Assembly: GCA_910579835.1 (NCBI GenBank)
Contig: CAJTWQ010000045.1
Span: 1 to 15,081 of the forward strand
Reading direction: 5' to 3'
Origin: an uncultured Ruminococcus sp.
Lineage (GTDB): Bacteria; Bacillota; Clostridia; Oscillospirales; Ruminococcaceae
Length of the DNA: 15,081 nt
The position numbers were made by a program, and so were the translations under genes. Below the pieces are notes generated by a model. The model was not told the origin of the DNA, ran no database searches, and saw only the letters and a program-made list of their open reading frames with translations. This document shows positions 13,701 through 15,081 of this stretch, piece by piece. Every line of letters begins with the position of its first letter. Position 1 is the first letter of the stretch.

Positions 13701-15081
13701 ATTTGTAACCTGTGCAAAAAGTTGCCTGAAATAGTTGAAAAGCGGAATATTCTCTCCGTCTAATGGAGGCAGAGGAATATCTGATCCCATTGACGCGATA
13801 GGCTCTGCACCGTTCTCGGCCATAGGAAGTATACTGTTAGTAATATCTTCATAAGTATATCCAAAAGCCTTCTGAAGCTTTCTAAGCTCTTCACGTCCGT
13901 AAGATCTCACATTTTTGTTGGGAATATGCAGATCTCCCAGACGCACAAGATTAGCATCAAGCCACTCGCCATAAGGCTGACGGGCGGCGTAGTTATTCTT
14001 GATCTCCTCATCGTCTATCAGTATACCCTGCTTTGTATCAGCAAGAAGCATTTTTCCTGGACGAAGCCTGTCTTTTTTTATGATCTTCTCAGGAGGTATA
14101 TCAATACAGCCCGTCTCAGACGAAAGAATAAGAAAACCATCGCTGGTAATGCAGTATCTTGACGGACGCAGACCGTTTCTGTCAAGAACGGCTCCCATAA
14201 CATCGCCGTCGGAAAAAAGAATTGAAGCTGGACCGTCCCAAGGTTCCATCATTGTTGCATAATACTGGTAGAAATCGTATTTTGCCTTGGAGATGGTACG
14301 GCTGTTTTTCCAAGGTTCCGGAATGGTTATCATTACTGCAAGAGGCAGCGGCATTCCTGACATTACCATAAATTCCAAAGCATTATCCAGCCGGGCGGAA
14401 TCAGAGCCGTTTACATTTATAGCCGGCAGGATATTGCTCATATCATTTCTCAGTGCCTCGCAGGACATAGTCTCCTCGCGAGCAAGCATCTTGTCGGCGT
14501 TTCCAGTAATAGTATTAATCTCTCCATTGTGAACAATCATACGGTTTGGATGCGCTTTCTGCCAGCTCGGTGTAGTGTTGGTAGAAAATCTGGAATGCAC
14601 CATTGCAATCGCGGACATAAAGTCATCTCTCTGGAGATCCCGGTAAAATCTTCTCAGTTCGTCAACCAAGAACATTCCTTTATATACGATTGTTCTGCTT
14701 GAAAGGGAGCAGACATAAGTATTCTCATTGGACTGCTCAAAAATACGCCTTGCAACAAAGAGACGTCGATCAAATTCCAATCCCCTTTCACAGTCCTCAG
14801 GACGCTGAACAAAGCCCTGCATAATACATGGCATACTGTTCAGAGCTTTCTGACCAAGAACTGAAGGATCAGACGGAACTTCTCTCCAGCCAAGGAACTT
14901 CATTCCTTTTTTGGCAAGGATTATTTCAAAGAGCTTTTTAGCCTGATTTCTTTTAAGTTCGCTGTTAGGGAAGAAAAACATCCCTACACCGAAATCCCCC
15001 TCATCCCCTATATCGAAACCAAGGGACGCCGTTTCCCTTTTAAAGAAACTGCATGGCATCTGCACCAGAATACCTACACCG
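10743..15081 (-). CDS. gltB: Glutamate synthase large (alpha) subunit, 5' end cut by window edge
   Basis: GltB hydrolyses glutamine, channels the ammonia about 30 angstroms, and makes glutamate on FMN. The coding frame continues past the first internal Met (15065) to the right edge, reading G-V-G-I-L-V-Q-M-P-C-S-F-F. The true start and catalytic N-terminal Cys therefore lie outside; about 60-70 residues are missing. Numbering from 15065, the glutaminase domain shows MVHSRFSTNT (155-164), RMIVHNGEIN and GLRPSRY. The central domain and FMN barrel follow, with SGEGGESPERL, GEGGHLPSGKVYPWIA and SGYDGGTGAAPRSS (about 975). The [3Fe-4S] cysteines lie in MGCVMMRVCNLDTCPMG near 1045-1060. The C-terminal beta-helix is Gly-rich (GLSGGKLVL). 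About 1445 codons are visible, as expected for a roughly 1,500-residue protein. It is the first gene of the leftward cluster seen here; promoter and leader are beyond the edge. Confidence 0.96.
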   Translation of the reverse strand, partial: GVGILVQMPCSFFKRETASLGFDIGDEGDFGVGMFFFPNSELKRNQAKKLFEIILAKKGMKFLGWREVPSDPSVLGQKALNSMPCIMQGFVQRPEDCERGLEFDRRLFVARRIFEQSNENTYVCSLSSRTIVYKGMFLVDELRRFYRDLQRDDFMSAIAMVHSRFSTNTTPSWQKAHPNRMIVHNGEINTITGNADKMLAREETMSCEALRNDMSNILPAINVNGSDSARLDNALEFMVMSGMPLPLAVMITIPEPWKNSRTISKAKYDFYQYYATMMEPWDGPASILFSDGDVMGAVLDRNGLRPSRYCITSDGFLILSSETGCIDIPPEKIIKKDRLRPGKMLLADTKQGILIDDEEIKNNYAARQPYGEWLDANLVRLGDLHIPNKNVRSYGREELRKLQKAFGYTYEDITNSILPMAENGAEPIASMGSDIPLPPLDGENIPLFNYFRQLFAQVTNPPFDAIREEIVTDTSVYIGEDGNILEERPENCRVLKIDNPILTGTDMLKIKNMNVKGLKTAVISITYYIGTTLEKAIDRLFIDADKAYRDGANILILSDRDVDEYHAPIPSLLAVAALQQHLVSTKKRTAVAMILESAEPREVHHFAALLGYGACAVNPYLAQESIRDLISTGLLDKDFYAAEDDYNKAVLHGIIKIASKMGISTIQSYQGSKLFEAAGISKEVIDKYFSGTVSRIGGITLSDISRQTEELHSRAFDPLGLAVNRGIRSSGSHKLRSGKSDHLYTPETIHLLQEATRTGNYNLYKKYSECLNSEDNTLTLRSLLDFKYDKNGGIPIDEVESVENICRRFKTGAMSYGSISQEAHECMAVAMNRIGGKSNSGEGGESPERLRSDRCSAIKQVASGRFGVTSEYLVSAKEIQIKMAQGAKPGEGGHLPSGKVYPWIAKTRHSTAGVGLISPPPHHDIYSIEDLAQLIYDLKNANNQARISVKLVSEAGVGTVAAGVAKAGAQVILISGYDGGTGAAPRSSIYNAGLPWELGLAEAHQTLMLNGLRSRVRIETDGKLMTGRDVLVAALLGAEEFGFATAPLVTMGCVMMRVCNLDTCPMGIATQNPELRKRFKGKPEYIINFMHFVAQELREYMAALGIRTIDELVGRSDLLIKKDIPEAGKIDFSEMLASASGSEKQCFDLSDAYDFKLEETVDKTVIMKKLGSALKTKTKKTIEIDVKNTDRSLGTLFGAEITRKWGDSALEDDAFKVKCKGSGGQSFGAFIPKGLTLELYGDSNDYFGKGLSGGKLVLCPPKGAGFRADENVIVGNVALYGATSGKAFISGIAGERFCVRNSGAVAVCEGVGDHGCEYMTGGRAVILGSTGKNFAAGMSGGIAYVLDEKRDLYTKLNKALVSLEGVTEKYDIIELRKIIEEHAEATGSEKAKRILDRFEEYIPKFKKIIPHDYAKIRSAVAALEEKGMTAEQAEIEAFYITRKEA

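Overview
The window looks like chromosomal DNA from a low-to-moderate GC, spore-forming Clostridia-type Firmicute, most plausibly a Ruminococcus-like member of the Oscillospiraceae. This rests on strong AAGGAG/GGAGG ribosome binding sites, consensus TTGACA-17-TATAAT promoters, a cotJC spore-coat gene segment, and a clostridial glutamine/glutamate cluster carrying an ANTAR antiterminator. The taxonomic guess is inference.

Left part (1 to about 2850). A leftward secreted-protein gene runs off the left edge. Back-to-back with it is a consensus promoter driving a large serine recombinase (612-2045). Only 30 bp after the recombinase stop begins an intact reading frame for most of CotJC, a manganese-catalase-family spore coat protein. 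It keeps all the metal-binding helices but lacks its own N-terminus, its start and the usual cotJA/cotJB neighbours. The natural reading is that a recombinase-bearing element sits inside cotJC, with the 5' part of the gene beyond the left edge. This resembles the skin element that splits sigK in Bacillus and Clostridioides. A good terminator follows cotJC.

Middle (2850-4160). A stand-alone VanZ-family membrane protein has its own consensus promoter and a downstream terminator. The flanking spacers hold a short possible gene remnant and a compact hairpin.

Right part (4160-15081). Six leftward genes, transcribed in the order gltB, gltD, glutamine-synthetase-like, ANTAR regulator, purF, asnB, with very small gaps up to purF. 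gltB is cut by the right edge. GltB and GltD form glutamate synthase (GOGAT). PurF and AsnB use glutamine nitrogen for purines and asparagine. GltB, PurF and AsnB are all class II (Ntn-type) glutamine amidotransferases. The ANTAR protein is an RNA-binding antiterminator whose receiver-like domain lacks the phosphorylatable aspartate. The GS-like protein just upstream of it lacks several canonical catalytic residues, including one metal-ligand glutamate. This raises the possibility that it is a sensor or partner of the ANTAR protein, or an enzyme with a different substrate, rather than an ordinary glutamine synthetase. The operon promoter and any ANTAR target hairpins near it lie beyond the right edge.

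The two strongest leads are the split cotJC with its adjacent recombinase, and the GS-like/ANTAR pair with an altered GS active site and a pseudo-receiver.
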